Assembly (NCBI GenBank): GCA_029204045.2
Contig: CM055063.1
Span: forward strand, 30,490,810-30,554,809
Source of the DNA: Tillandsia leiboldiana
Lineage: Eukaryota; Streptophyta; Magnoliopsida; Poales; Bromeliaceae
Reading direction: 5' to 3'
DNA length: 64,000 nt
The notes under the pieces were generated by a model that saw only the letters and a program-made list of their open reading frames with translations, was not told the DNA's origin and did no database searches. The position numbers and the translations under genes are program-made. This document shows, piece after piece, positions 46,641 through 59,300 of the stretch (positions are counted from its first letter, which is position 1; every line of letters begins with the position of its first letter).

Positions 46641-49545
46641 AGACTTTCCTTTGTTGCGTTAATACGCTTCCAAGACCGCTTCGAGATGCATCACAACAGA
46701 TCTCGTAGTCCTCACCAGGCTTCGGCAATGTGAGCACTGGTGCCCGCGTGAGTCTGTCTTTAAGTTCCTCGAAGCTTTTCTGGCACTGGGCCATCCAGAC
46801 GAACTTCTCCCCTTTTCGGGTTAGTCGAGTCACGGGAGTGGCTATCTTTGAGAAGCCTTCCACGAAGCGTCTGTAGTATCCCGCTAGTCCTAGAAAGCTT
46901 CGGATTTCTGTCACCGTTGTCGGGCGAGCCCAGCCGGTCACCGATTCTATCTTCCTCGGGTCCACCGCAATTCCCGAGGCCGAGACAATGTGTCCCAGAA
47001 AGTTGACCTCACGGAGCCAAAACTCACACTTTTTGAGTTTGGCATACAATTTTTGATCCCGTAGGGTCTGGAGGATCACTCGGAGGTGGTCCTCGTGCTC
47101 TTTATCTATGCGGGAGTAGATGCGGATATCATCGATAAAGACCACAACAAATTGGTCCAAGAACGGTTTGAAGATCCTATTCATCATATCCATAAACAAC
47201 GCTGGGGCGTTAGTAAGCCCAAAGGGCATTACAGTGAACTCGTAATGGCCGTAATGAGTTCAAAACGCTGTCTTCGGTATATCCTCGCCTCTGATTCTGA
47301 GTTGGTGGTAGCCAGACTGGAGGTCGATCTTCGAGAATACCGTCGCCCCTTGCAGTTGATCGAACAGATCATCAATACGTGGTAAGGGGTATTTGTTCTT
47401 CACCGTGACTTTATTTATTTCCCGGTAATCTATGCATAAACGCAAGCTCCCATCCTTCTTCCTTACGAACCGAACAGGCGCTCCCCATGGCGATATGCTC
47501 GGTCGGATGAAACCCTTGTCCAGGAGGTCCTCTAGTTGCGCCTTCAGTTCCTTCAGTTCGGCAAAGGCCATTCTGTATGGCGCCTTTGTGATGGGTTTCA
47601 TTCCCGGGCTTAACTCAATAGAGAAGTCAACCTCGCGTCCGGGTGGCATCCCCGGGAGTTCGGTCGGAAAAACATCCGGGAAATCCCTTACGACTGCTAT
47701 GTGGGAAAGCGAGAAGGTGGGTCAGGTCGCCAGGCCCACTGAAGCTAAGTACGCCACGCATCCACTCTCCATCATTCTCCTGGCCCGAGATGCGGAGATG
47801 ACGGTCGAAAAGAAGGTACTCTTACATGCCAGGTACACGTTCTTCGGAAATCCCGGTCCCCGCAGTCGTACATGACGTTTATCACAGTCGATTTCCGCCT
47901 GGTGTTTAGTGAGCCAATCCATTCCCAGAACTACGTCGAATTCCTTCAATGGGATGACCACCAAGTCCCAAGGGCAATCCAGCCTTCCCAACTTTATTGG
48001 GCAAGAAAGCACGTTGCTAATAGCCTCAATAGGCCCCCCTGGGGTCCGGACGGTCAAAGAATGGCGTAGGGGTTTCGTTTCCAAATCATGAGTGTGGGGG
48101 AAGGTACGAGATACAAAGGAGTAGGATGCCCCGGTGTCAAACAAAGTTCTAGCTCGAGAGTCTGAGATTAGAGTAGTACCTGCCACCACGTCCACCGGTG
48201 GGTCTGCCCCTTGGCGGGTCATAGTATAGACCCTTCCTCCAGATTGCGGACGCGTCTCCCCCTCCTGTCGAGTGGGCAGAGGGCGTACGGTGGGTCCCGA
48301 GGGGGTCCTTCCCCTCCCTGCCTGTTGAGGCAGTGGGGTGGAGGCTGCGGAGGAGGCTGTGCCCGGGTTCGAGGGGCAATTGAAACGAAAGTGGCCCTGT
48401 TTGCCGCAAGGGAAGCAGTGGTCGTGCCTCTTAGCGGACTCCGTGACTTTGTGGGCTCCATTGCAGATAACACAGGGTCTGTCCCCTGGCCTTTGACTAC
48501 TTGCTGGCGCGCTTTTAGTCCTATGGCGCGACTTCGGATGTTTAGGGGGCCGGTTCCTGCCAGAAAATCCCCCTCCTGAGAAGGACTGGGGTCGTTTCTT
48601 ATCCTTGTTGTAATCCGAGTCCTCTCATTGGGTGCGCGTCACCGCGAATCCGCGCTCCACTATGGTGGCCCTATCCACCACTTTCTGGAAGGTGTGAAGG
48701 TCCGCTGCTTGCACCACTTCAAAGATATTGCTCCTTAATCCGTCAACGAAGAGGCGGGCTTTCTGAGCTTCATCCCTTATGACGAAGGGGACACAATTAG
48801 CCAGCCTTACGAATTCCCGTTGATACTCCATGACGGATCGGTTCCCTTGTCGGATATGCTTTAGGTCATCCTCCATTTGTTGCTTAACGCTGTTGGAGAA
48901 GAATGCCCCGAACAATTTTTCTCTGAACTCGGTCCATGTCGGTAGGGCGTTACCCTTTGTGGGGTCCGGGCGCACCGTTTTCCACCACATCCGGGCATTT
49001 CCCTCAAGACAATGAACCGCAAGGGGAACTCGTTCATGTTCCTCCATCATGAAGTCCTCAAATAACTTTTCCATAGTATCCACCCACTTCTCCACGACCC
49101 AGGGATCGGTCGTCTCACCCTCAAATACAGGCGGGTCGTGTTTCTTGAATTCAGCAAAATTCACCCTCACCATGTCCCGTTCCGTCCGTTGGGTGGAGGC
49201 TTCGCTCGTAACGGGTCCCGAAGCCGTTGGGCTGGGCGCGGCAGAAGGCGCCGTCGGTTGGTCCGTTGACACCCCGGTGATCGCTGTCTGGGGAGGAGCG
49301 GCCGCAGTCTCTCCGTTCGTTCCTGATGGTCTCGCCGTAGGTGCAGTTGGTTCTGGTGGCGGAACCCGGGCGCTCTCCACAGGCACGGCCTGCTGCTGCT
49401 GCATCAGTTGACGCACATGCTCCGTGAGGGTCGACAGCTGTCCAGCCATCTCGCGTAGTTGTTGGCGGATCAACTCATTCTCCGCGGCGGCTGGAGTCGC
49501 GTTGTCGGCTCCGGCGTTATCAGTCGATGATCTCGTATGAGACAT
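46641..49545 (-). pseudogene. gag-pol: BE2 gag-pol polyprotein (Ty3/gypsy), truncated
   Basis: One reading frame of about 968 codons, broken only by TGA at 48627-48625, 47724-47722 and 47262-47260. Order: Gag (MSHTRSSTDNAG; VDTMEKLFEDFM; GNARMWWKTVRP), zinc knuckle CFPCGKQGHFRFNC, protease with LFDTGASYSF, RT with LDKGFIRPSISPWGAPV, LCIDYREINKVT, FSKIDLQSGYHQ, MPFGLTNAPALF and FIDDIRIY, then the start of RNase H (CCDASRSGLGSVL). It ends in RNase H at the GY-X junction. Single-ORF gag-pol and RT motifs fit Tekay/Del chromoviruses (inference). Two of the three stops lie where related copies have Arg codons, as expected from methylated-CpG decay. Confidence 0.88.
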
Positions 49546-49644
49546 TCTCCACTGAGAGCAAAGAAAACAACATTAATCCTAGTTCAATCGGCCTAACACC
49601 TTGACCTACGAACTCTGGGACTCTATCCCTTTTTCCCCCCGCGC

Positions 49645-50603
49645 TGTGACACCCCCGGAATTTGGATTAGTCCTCTATATAAATGATATAATAGGACTAA
49701 ATCTCTAACCCGGCTATAGCATTTTGGATGGTAGCAAGATCCAAGAGGAACATGAGAGTTAAGCGTGCTAGAGCTAGAGTAGTTCTAGGATGGGTGACCC
49801 CCTGGGAAGTGGGGCGCTGGTTAGTTGGTATCAGAGCCATTCACCAGCCGGAAATGTGAGATGAGTCTCGGCTGAGCCAGGGTTATATAGCGGGTAGAGC
49901 GAGGCTCCCCGGCTAATGACCGTTGTGAGTGGAGTGCAGCTCCTCACAAGGTCGGCTAAGGCTAGCGAGACGAGTCTCACATCGCCTAGTGCTTGTGAGT
50001 GTGCTTGAGCCTGACGTGGACGTCAGGGCTTAAAGGGGGGAAGAATGTGACACCCCCGGAATTTGGATTAGTCCTCTATATAAATGATATAATAGGACTA
50101 AATCTCTAACCCGGCTATAGCATTTTGGATGTTAGCAAGATCCAAGAGGAACATGAGAGTTAAGCGTGCTAGAGCTAGAGTAGTTCTAGGATGGGTGACC
50201 CCCTGGGAAGTGGGGCGTCACACGCGCTCACGCTCATACATTACACACCTACACCTTGGTTATCAATTTGGTTAGTTACTTGTGGTATCACACTCTGGCT
50301 AAGTTGTGAGTGGAGTGCAGCTCCTCACAAGGTCGGCTAAGGCTAGCGAGACGAGTCTCACATCGCCTAGTGCTTGTGAGTGTGCTTGAGCCTGACGTGG
50401 ACGTCAGGGCTTAAAGGGGGGAAGAATGTGACACCCCCGGAATTTGGATTAGTCCTCTATATAAATGATATAATAGGACTAAATCTCTAACCCGGCTATA
50501 GCATTTTGGATGTTAGCAAGATCCAAGAGGAACATGAGAGTTAAGCGTGCTAGAGCTAGAGTAGTTCTAGGATGGGTGACCCCCTGGGAAGTGGGGCGTC
50601 ACA
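49645..50603 (+). mobile_element. Cassandra TRIM, tandemly duplicated, TSD CGCGC
   Basis: Three LTR copies (49645 to about 49816, 50046-50222, 50427-50603), a tRNA-iMet PBS at about 49826-49838 (TGGTATCAGAGCC), a short non-coding interior and PPT AAAGGGGGGAAGAA before each later LTR. Target duplication CGCGC at 49640-49644 and 50604-50608. The extra LTR comes from a 381-bp tandem duplication that also copied about 95 bp of the BE2 flank (50223-50317 equals 50604-50698). No coding capacity; needs proteins in trans. Confidence 0.9.
49758..49810 (+). repeat. 5S rRNA-derived segment in Cassandra LTR 1
   Basis: GTTAAGCGTGCTAGAGCTAG, then GTAGTTCTAG, then GGATGGGTGACC and CTGGGAAGT. This corresponds to the middle of plant 5S rRNA including the box A, IE and C promoter segments, with a few changes. 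Repeated at 50159-50211 and 50540-50592. Not a functional 5S gene: the 5' third and the terminal helix are lacking. Confidence 0.85.
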
Positions 50604-50720
50604 CGCGCTCACGCTCATACATTACACACCTACACCTTGGTTATCAATTTGGTTAGTTACTTGTGGTATCACACTCTGTGGATGTTGGTCACTGACCGCA
50701 GTGGTTAAAGTTGTTTTTCT

Positions 50721-50736
50721 CTGATACCATATAATC
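50721..50736 (-). other. BE2 primer-binding site
   Basis: Minus strand GATTATATGGTATCAG next to the 5' LTR, the same as in BE1. Confidence 0.87.
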
Positions 50737-53221
50737 TATCACGCCCCGGAGGTTATAAAAGAGCGGAAAACGCATCCATTTTTTTTTCTTAAATGAACCT
50801 CGCCTCCGGTGCGCACCAGACCCGGCGCATATACAAATTCACTCCCCAAACGGGCGGAGCCTCCTTTGTATATGCACGGCGTTCCAAGCACGACAAATAC
50901 TTTAACCATGCAAACAATGAAAGACAACGAGGAGAGACTATACTTAACCATACAGTCACATCTATCACATTCAGACTATAGCCTAAACCCATAGGTTTGA
51001 AAGTCGGTGTCCACTCGACACCCGGTTTTACAAAATATTTTCGCAAACTCTTTTACGCGGCCACCATACTTGAAAGGATAAATCCACGGGTTTTGAAATC
51101 AGTGCCCACACGACACTTGGTTTGAAAATGCTTTTGAAACCATGTTTGTATTTGAAAACGAGCCGCAACCATACATCTTAACATTCACAGATAAGAGAAG
51201 ATAATCCTACACTAAGTCCTCAATCCAACATCCACAAGAAACCTCACAAGTAAATCACAGTTAAACTAACCAAACATTTAAAGAATTAACCATCAAACTG
51301 TAAAGTTTACTAGCCACCATGGCTAGGGTACTCTGACCGATGCCTCACCGTCGTCCCGGTTCCCACCCCTGCTCGGACCTGTCACAGTGTGGGTAGTCAG
51401 TGACTGATAAAGTAGATACAGATAAGTAAATGCGATAACTGAAAAGACAATCCGATACACCAGAGCATTTACTTCACCCTCATGTACCGCTAAATCCCTG
51501 TCACAAATCTCACTGGGCACCTACCCCAGATTTAAAACAAGTTGGGCCCCAACCCCAGATACCGTACTCAATTTCTTGGTGCCACCAATCCCCTCGACTG
51601 CCCAAGTAGCAGCCGCCTCTCCTTGAGGGGTCCCCATCATCGCTAGTCGTGGGGTACACGGGTAAACTTATCATCTTTCCGGAAAAATACACCCTGTGCG
51701 GTAGCCAAACCACCGGTGTGCGTGTAAGCAATATGAGCATATAAACAGCATTGCGACCTCAGCCGCCTTAGTTAGAATATAAAACAGTACTGCGACCTCA
51801 GCCACCTCAGTTAGAACACAAAACGGGATATACATGCAATGGGGTTAGACAGTTTACCAAAACATCTACTTTAATCATACGAAATACACGGGAACGACAT
51901 TACACCAAAAATAACCAAAGGTACCCACCTCAAATGTGCTAACCGGAACACCGGAGACCGAACCACGATAACAATCGGCACTCGGACCTAAAAATAGTCC
52001 CCAAAAGACCGCGGTAAGATCAGAAACATAACGGTAGATAAACCGAGTTCAAAAACCCAAAAACACTACTAACAACTCAACCCGGTGGTGGCGACAGCGC
52101 GCGACGAGCGACGCCGCCACCCCCGTGTCGTTGCGTGCCTTGTGGCCGTGCGGGCGCCGGCCCCGCGCGGGGCGTGCCGCGGCCGAGCGGGCGCCGGCCC
52201 CGCGCGGCGCGTGCCGCGGCCGCGCGAGCGCCAGCACCGTGTGGCGCGGCTGCGTGCCGCGGCCGCGCGGGTGCCAACCCCGCGCGGCGCATGCCGCGGC
52301 CGCGCGGGGACCAGCCCCGCGCGGCGCGGATACAATCCGCGGCCGCGCGGGTGCCAACCCTTTCGCGGCGCATGCCGCGGCCGCGCGGGCACCGGCCCCG
52401 CGCGGCGCGTGCCGCGGCCGCGCGGGCGCCAGCCTCGCGCGGCGCACGCCGCAGCGGCGCGGGCGCCTGCCCCGCACGGCGCGGCCATGATGCGGTGGCG
52501 GTGGTGCCCTAGGGCCGTGCGGCAGCGATGATGCCCTAGGGCTTCGCGGCGGCGGTGCCCTATGGTTTCGCGGCGGCAGCGACGGGTAGTGTAACAAAAA
52601 AGGCAACCCCAAAAACGACACGAAAATCCAAAACGAAAACCGAAAAGAAACATCGCTTACCGCGATTCGTCGGAGAAGGAGATCCGTTCACCCTCCCGGC
52701 TTCGGCACGTTCGTCGGGGATGATCGGGTCCCTCCACTTTCTCCTTCTTTCTTCTATTTTTCTTCCGGTTAGGGTTTCGCCTTTTTCCTCTTTCTTTCTC
52801 TTCTCTCCGGTTAGGGTTTTCTTTTTCGGGAGAAGTAAAATCCGTTTGTTGGTACGTAACGTCAAATCCATATCGGGTATTTTAAATCTCTAATTAATTA
52901 ATTAATTAATTCTTGGAGATAATTCCTTAGAGATAATTCTCTAAAGATAATTCCTTATCTCCTCGAAAACCGTGCACACTCACCAGCACGGATTTCAATG
53001 CACCTCCTGGCTACCGCGATCCTTACACCCCCTTTCTGGGGGTTCCGTAAGTCGGAATCCGAATCCGATCGCACCGCCGTTTACCGTTTTTCGAGCTCTA
53101 TCACAGAAAAATGCCCGCATCTCAAGATTATCAACATGAATAAACTCATTAATTCACTTTCCCATAACTTAAACTTTATTAGCAAGAGGGTAAAATGTTA
53201 CAAGAAAACTGTGATATTACA
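50737..53221 (-). repeat. BE2 5' LTR
   Basis: 2,485 bp, from TATCACGCCCCGGAGG (terminal TG mutated to TA) to CTGTGATATTACA. Terminal hairpin 50828-50874, twin hairpins 51006-51117, predicted acceptor 51379, CGCGCGG block, donor GTAAGC at 52660, then a CT-rich leader with GGTTAGGGTTT (52760-52820). Confidence 0.88.
52085..52575. repeat. CGCGCGG-rich block of BE2 LTR
   Basis: GCCGCGGCCGCGCGGG modules spaced about 25-60 bp. Shorter than in the other GY-B LTRs. Confidence 0.85.
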
Positions 53222-53740
53222 TTGAACCGGGACTTCCGGAGAATGTGTACTTGGCATGTAAGAGCACCTTCTTTTCGACCGTCATCTCCGCATCTCGGGC
53301 CAGGAGAATGATGGAAGGCGGGTGCGTGGCTTACCTAGCCTCAGTGGACTTGGCGACGCGACCCACCTCTTCGCTCTCCGACATTGCAGTCGTAAGGGAT
53401 TTTCTGGACGTTTTCCCGACCGAACTTCCGGGGATGCCGCCCGGGCGTGAGGTCGACTTCTCTATTAAACTTATTCCGGGCACGCAACCCATCACGAAGG
53501 CACCGTACAGAATGGCCTTCGCCGAATTGAGAGAACTTAAGGCGCAACTGGAAGCCCTCCTGGACAAGGGTTTCATCAGACCGAGCGTGTCGCCGTGGGG
53601 TGCGCCCGTACTGTTTGTAAGAAAGAAGGATGGGAGCTTATGCCTGTGCATAGATTATCGGGAGATAAACAAGGTCACGGTGAAGAACAAATATCCCTTG
53701 CCGCGTATTGACGACCTGTTCGACCAACTGCAAGGAGCGC
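53222..53740 (+). pseudogene. pol: BE3 pol, protease end to RT (Ty3/gypsy)
   Basis: Plus-strand frame from ENVYLACKSTFF through the protease-RT linker to RT blocks: PPGREVDFSIKLIPGTQPI, LDKGFIRPSVSPWGAPVLF, LCIDYREINKVTVKNKYPL, IDDLFDQLQGA. It is open throughout. On the left it adjoins the BE2 LTR, on the right the CACTA element, and RT resumes at 60084 without a missing codon. Likely the continuation of BE1, whose gag ends at 30757; about 400 bp of protease is missing between them. Confidence 0.85.
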
Positions 53741-53986
53741 CACTACAAAAAAATTGTGATTTAGCGGCATTCTGTAATTGCCGCCTAAAGGTCAAAAAGT
53801 GCCGTAAAAATAATTAGTGGCATTTTTCAATTAGTGCCGCCTAAAGTCGTGTTGCTGATTCTTCTACCGACATTTAATTAAATTGCCGTTAAAATTAAAT
53901 AATTAGTAGCATTAAATAAATGCCGTTATAGATGTGGTTATTAGCGATATTACTAAATGCCAGCATTTTTTAATTATCTACAACAC

Positions 53987-54185
53987 TAATAAATGCCGGT
54001 AATTATTAGTTCATTTGCAATATTATACAAATATTGGTAATCTATTGTTAATAAATACCGGTAATTATTAGTTTATTTGCAATATTATACAAATATTGGT
54101 AATCTATTATTAATAAATGCCGGTAATTATTAGTTTATTTGCAATATTATACAAATGTTGGTAATCTGTTGTTAATTCCGGCATT
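53987..54185. repeat. Left sub-terminal repeats of the CACTA element
   Basis: About three units of about 62 bp containing GCCGGTAATTATTAGTTTAT and CAATATTATACAAATATTGG. The latter is itself palindromic (CCAATATTTG). CACTA sub-terminal repeats are normally transposase-binding sites. Confidence 0.82.
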
Positions 54186-54712
54186 AATAAATGCCGCTAG
54201 TTTTAAATATTTTTAAATTATATTTTTAAATAAATAAAAATAATATAAATTATTATTTGCACTATCATAAAATAATTAAATCTTATCAATTTCAAAAAAT
54301 ACAAATTCAATGGATAATATGAGATTTCAGTATTTTCAATATTTATGCATAAATCGTACATAACAAAATAACAAAAATAATTTACTAAGCTCATTTTCAA
54401 TTAAACAAACAATAAGTTAAAATCTTCATTACATTCAACATCCAAAAAAATAACAAACGACCACAAAATATTTCTAAACACAAAAGTACCAATACGTACA
54501 TAAATAACGCATCCAAATAGGTCAGTACACGACATAAAGTTGTTTGCGAATATAACAATACAGCTTAAAATTGTTTAAATTGTCTTGAATTCCAAAGGTA
54601 GCATTACCTGCGTTGAATCTGTCAAAAAAAGAACACGTTAAAAGTTAGTTTTAACGAGTCAAAAGTCTATATATTAAATAATTAAATTGACGAAAGGATA
54701 AAAATATAGGTC

Positions 54713-56203
54713 TTATACAAATGTAAAGGGCCAAGCCACAGATGCTCCAACAGCATCTCCAATTATTTGAAAACCTCCATATGATCTTAATAATGGCTCG
54801 TTATGCTCTATTGGAACATTTATTTCAACCTCCCAGCATTGTGATCCTAACTCGACACCACCTAATTTTGTTGTTGGATTTGTACTCAACAAAAAACCTT
54901 GCGCAACATGATTGTGAGGTTTTCTCAAGCTCTTCAAATATACTTCAATTCCGCCCTAATATTGAGTAAAAATAAGTAAATACAGTTAAACTTTTAAAGT
55001 GCAAAAAGTAATTTGTACTAGTCTTTATATTGAAATAATATTAAATAATAACTAAAAAATAAAATAAAACTTGTGATTTATATATATTAGAAATAAGTAA
55101 TAAGAAAATTCAGAATAAGAAATAAAAGGTACCCCATTATCTAAAGTATGGACATCCTTTCCAACAACTTTTGCTCGATAACCCTGCATTCAAATATAGT
55201 ATATATTGGATATCTATATTGATCTTAAGTACATATAAATTTATACAAAAAAATTAAGATAAATTAATTACAAAAAAATTACCTGATTTCGTGGTACTTC
55301 AAAGCTAGATTCAGAAGATTGTATTTCATTACTCGGCGGTTCTTCAAAGGGAATGTTATTATTATTACCATTCTGCAAAAAAAAAAAAAAGATTAGATGA
55401 TTTATCTCATTATAATTAGATGGTTATTTTAAAAAAGTAAAATAAATATAAGTACACTCGAGTTTACTTGTGGACTGCCTATTGGATTAGATGTGCCTAT
55501 TGGATTAGATGGAATGTCTCTATCTTCAATCAAATTCAAGTCTTGTGATTTTTTTTCCATTGATTCCAACCTTGCCCTCATCATCGATAATTCTTGCCTC
55601 ATTTCAACAATCTCCTTTTGCATTGTATGTTTCTCCTCTTCAGCTAACCTTTTAGTTTCGGAGAGCATTCTTAAGAATTCAGCTCGAGTTGGATTTGTGC
55701 CAAAGACTTCTGAGGGAGCAGCACCCAACCCGTAACAACGAACATAATTTCCCCCTTTTTCTTTTCCTAAAGCCATCACTAAAAGATCATCTCGAGCTGC
55801 ATTTTTTTGTGCAATTTCTGGATTCTGAGATGAAAAATATTTGATTGCAGCCTACAAAAAAGAAAGTAAATGAGAGACAAATATTTTGAGATAGTAGATA
55901 TAATTTTAACATGTTTAAAACATACAAGGTTACTTTCACAGCTTTTCAGAGCATCGCCATTCTTTTTAGTATGTGTTCTTATATATAATTCATGTCTTTT
56001 CGGTGCAACTTTATTCTCCTTTGTCATCTAGCAACACGTAGAAAAGTTAGTTTGTTTAGAAAATATAATAACAAATTTATATACACAATTTCAAAGAGAA
56101 AGAAGATTTTTACCTCTGCGTGAACCCTTGCAAAGCTCTTTGTGCCTGCGGTATGCGTGATATCTTGCTTTGCACGAGTAGCTTTATTTTTTGCACTACG
56201 GTC
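54713..56203 (-). CDS. CACTA-associated transposase (Transposase_24 plus Transposase_23), six exons, 5' end missing
   Basis: Minus-strand exons: 56203-56114, 56027-55926, 55851-55468, 55372-55283, 55183-55133 and 54955-54713 (stop TAA). All begin after AG and end before GT, and all lengths are multiples of three (319 codons visible). Exons 1-3 match the Transposase_24 pattern: NKATRAKQDITHTAGTKSFA, LYIRTHTKKNGDAL, YVRCYGLGAAPSEVFG, then a Glu/Lys/Arg coiled coil (about 60 residues). The last exon matches the Tnp1/En/Spm Transposase_23 domain: SLRKPHNHVAQGFLLST, LGGVELGSQCWEVEINVP, GDAVGASVAWPFTFV. Probable role is a DNA-binding accessory protein of TnpA type; it carries no DDE catalytic domain. 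The upstream exon and start codon are not visible and may be lost to the GY-X insertion to the right. Confidence 0.82.
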
Positions 56204-56352
56204 CTATAGTGAGGCAAAGATATAAAATTTAAATCCAATACAGTCAAACTTGGCGGCAGATAGACTAAATAGGTCCTTGCAAATCCTAATTAAACAAAAC
56301 TATTAGTAAAAAACTTTAAAACCTCGGAAATTAAATTGCATAATAAAGTTGC

Positions 56353-59300
56353 AAACGAGAAACTAAAATCACCGGGCTCTCTGGAACAGCACCGGGAACA
56401 GTCACGGGTATTTGGCATCACAAATTAATCACCGCAATTTCTTGAATTGCATGATTACCGCCGAATCGCCGTTAAACCGGCGATTTTGCCGATTTACGGT
56501 TCGATATCCAAACCCCGCTCAACGAAATTCGTTGGATCTCTAACAAAGGGTTTAGAGACCACGAGTATACTGTCTACAGCAGCCTACCAGGCTACATTTA
56601 CAATTTGACCCCTAGAGTTTTACCAAATTGCATAAAAGCGTGCAATTTCATGCCTTTTTCACTTGCATTTAATTTTGGAGTGCTATTTTAACGAACCGAC
56701 ACCACCAGCAGGTGGCCCTCGACTTGCTGGACACCGTGCTCACCTTTTGGAAGCAATGCGAAACCCGAGTAAAACTTCGGGCCAACAATTTCTTGACATA
56801 AAGGCTCACATTGCTACATTTAATATCTACACTCGACCAAACCAATTTTAAATGCAAGCATCATGATTAGGGACTTCCAAATGTTCAGAGGCTCACCAAC
56901 TAGGTGCTGCGGGGTAACCGGAGACATTGCCGGAGCAACATGGCTCAAAACACAAACTTATAGAGCTCAATTTGCAAGATCTCTCCATCTACCCAGTCAA
57001 TTGCTGAAGTAGAGTGGGCATCAAGCTCAGGAGTCTTCCAGGAGTCGAATGCTCACTTGCTGGATGACCAGAACCAATTTGGCTCACTCGGGCATTTCTC
57101 CGAACACAAGGTGGGCATCAAGCTTAACACATAACCCTTGAAGACAACAATGGTGGATCCCTATACCTAGGCTCTGGGTCTCAAGCACAAGCACCAGTAG
57201 GTGCTAACTGACTCCACAAATCTCGTCGGACACATGGCCGGCGGCGAGGAGCATCAGCAACGGCGGCGGGCAAACTCGGCCGGAGCAACACCATTAATGG
57301 TGGAATCATCACAGGCCAGCATGGGTTGCCCGCAAGGGTACCAATGGCTCTGTCGTGACATGATGAAGCAAACTGGGCAGGTGGCCGGCGGCAACAAGCG
57401 GCGGCGGCGGCGTACGGCCATGCAAGAACTGCCCAAAACTAGGGCATCAAACTGCGACGTGCATCCTAAACGGAAAGCCCTAAAACTTCATGGAGAGTTT
57501 CACAGAGACCAAAGGAAGGTCCCCATGCATTTAGATCCGATCCCAAGACCCCGGGTGCATCACTTGCCTGAGGCGGAGCAAAAATGGACTCCGGCGGGTG
57601 CAACTCCCCCGCCGGCGACCGGGTGAATCTCGGGCGCTGGGATTCTGTAGAGGTGATCTCCAGGATGTAAGGAAGGTGCACCAAGGGTTTAGGTAGCAAG
57701 AAAACAAAGAACAAACGAACCTCACCTTCGCCGGATCCGAAGAAGAAGGAGATGATCTTCCCGGCGTCGCGCGGCCACGGCGGTGCACCGGCCTCCACGG
57801 CTTGTCTTCTGGATGAATATCACCACCACTGAAGGGTCCAGGCACAGTTTACAAGGTTTTGGTGCTCTCCTTCTCCAACAACCTCGGGAACAAGAATGCT
57901 CCAAGAATGCCCTTGCTTTTCCGGCGATCTGGGGAGGCGGCCAGCGGCGCAGGTGCTCGGAAAAGGTAGCAGAGGAAGAGGAGGAGTCGTGGGTGGCTGC
58001 GGTTACCAGGTGGGCTGCGGCTAGGGTTTGCTGAAGCAACACCAAGTTGCAATAAAACTTGACAACAAATGCAAATAAGTCCCTCTACAATAAATATTTA
58101 GGTCTGGGTCCCTGACTGTAGAACCAAAACACAGAGAAGTCCCTCTCCAAAAAGTTTGGATCAACTTGACACATAAAATATAGCTCTTTGATGCAAAATA
58201 CTGTGATTTTTCTCAAATTTCACGCTTTTCGAGACAATCGAACTGTCAAACTGAAAAACGGACACCACCACGACGTCCGGCTCGACGAAACCTATCAGGT
58301 TACGATTTTGGTTCGCTTAAATTTAGCTCCATAATTTTTAAATTCCATCTTATACTGTAAATTATACAGTTCGGCACGTTTTACGATGCTTTAAGCTCGT
58401 CAAATGCAAATTTCGTCAGTGCCACTGCGCTTAGAATGACGAAGCGGTTAAAATCGACTACCTGGACCGTCAAATTCGAACTCCAGATAGTGAATCGGTC
58501 AACGTTCGCTCGGCGGAGAATTAAAACAGGAGGTTACTATTCACGACTTAAGTCGTGGGCCCCACTAGCTTCTTCACTGATTTCTGAACAATCCGACCGT
58601 CGGATCGAAAATCAGTTTATATCATTTTCAATCGATTCGACGAGACGGCCGCACTGGCGATTTCAGATTTTCGAGATCAGACTCGAATCTGAAAGGCAGA
58701 CATCGTGCTCCGAAAACTATGTAATTTGCACATCGGTATACAACCCATAGGTTCAACTTTGCCATTTCTCATTCATATTCACATTTGAACTTTTTCAAAT
58801 TAAATTTTGAATTTCTAGATTACTACAAGTGCCCTAGGTTCCATACACCATAGGAACTTGTACAAAATGCTAGATAGTCCTTTAACTCTCAACATAAAAA
58901 CCTAGGTCCTTTACTGTAGAACAAAATCACAGAGAAGCCCTTCCTCTACAAGTTTTGTGCAATTTGACAAATAAAATATTTGACTTTTTCGTAAAATACT
59001 ATAAATTTTTATATATTTCACGTATTTCGAGATAATCGGGTTGTCAAACTGAAAAACGGACACCACCACGACGTCCGGCTCGACGAAATCTATAAAGTAG
59101 TGATTTTGGTTTGTCGCATTTGATCCCCTAAAAATTTAAAATTCATAAAATACTATAATTTATACAGTTTGGCATGCTTTACGATGCTATAGGTTCGTCA
59201 AATGTAAATTTCGTCAGCGCCACTGCGCTCAGAATGATGAAGCAGTTAAAATCAACTACCTGAACCATTAGATTCGGTCACTAGACAGTGAATTGGCTGA

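Larger units (their letters stand above)
46641..53221 (-). mobile_element. GY-B element BE2, 5' half (minus strand)
   Basis: 5' LTR at 50737-53221, PBS, leader with an inserted Cassandra, and gag-protease-RT-start of RNase H down to 46641, where GY-X sequence replaces it. RNase H end, integrase and 3' LTR are absent. The 3' flank at 53222 is plus-strand gypsy pol, so BE2 was inserted into BE3. Confidence 0.85.

Noticed and set aside
49758..50592. Functional 5S rRNA genes
   Set aside because: Only the central part of 5S is present and it lies within Cassandra LTRs; the 5' third and the terminal helix are missing.
57201..58045. Possible host gene fragments near CGGCGG-rich sequence and at 44500-45900
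   Set aside because: The two regions are copies of the same GY-X LTR, and neither shows consistent frame conservation.
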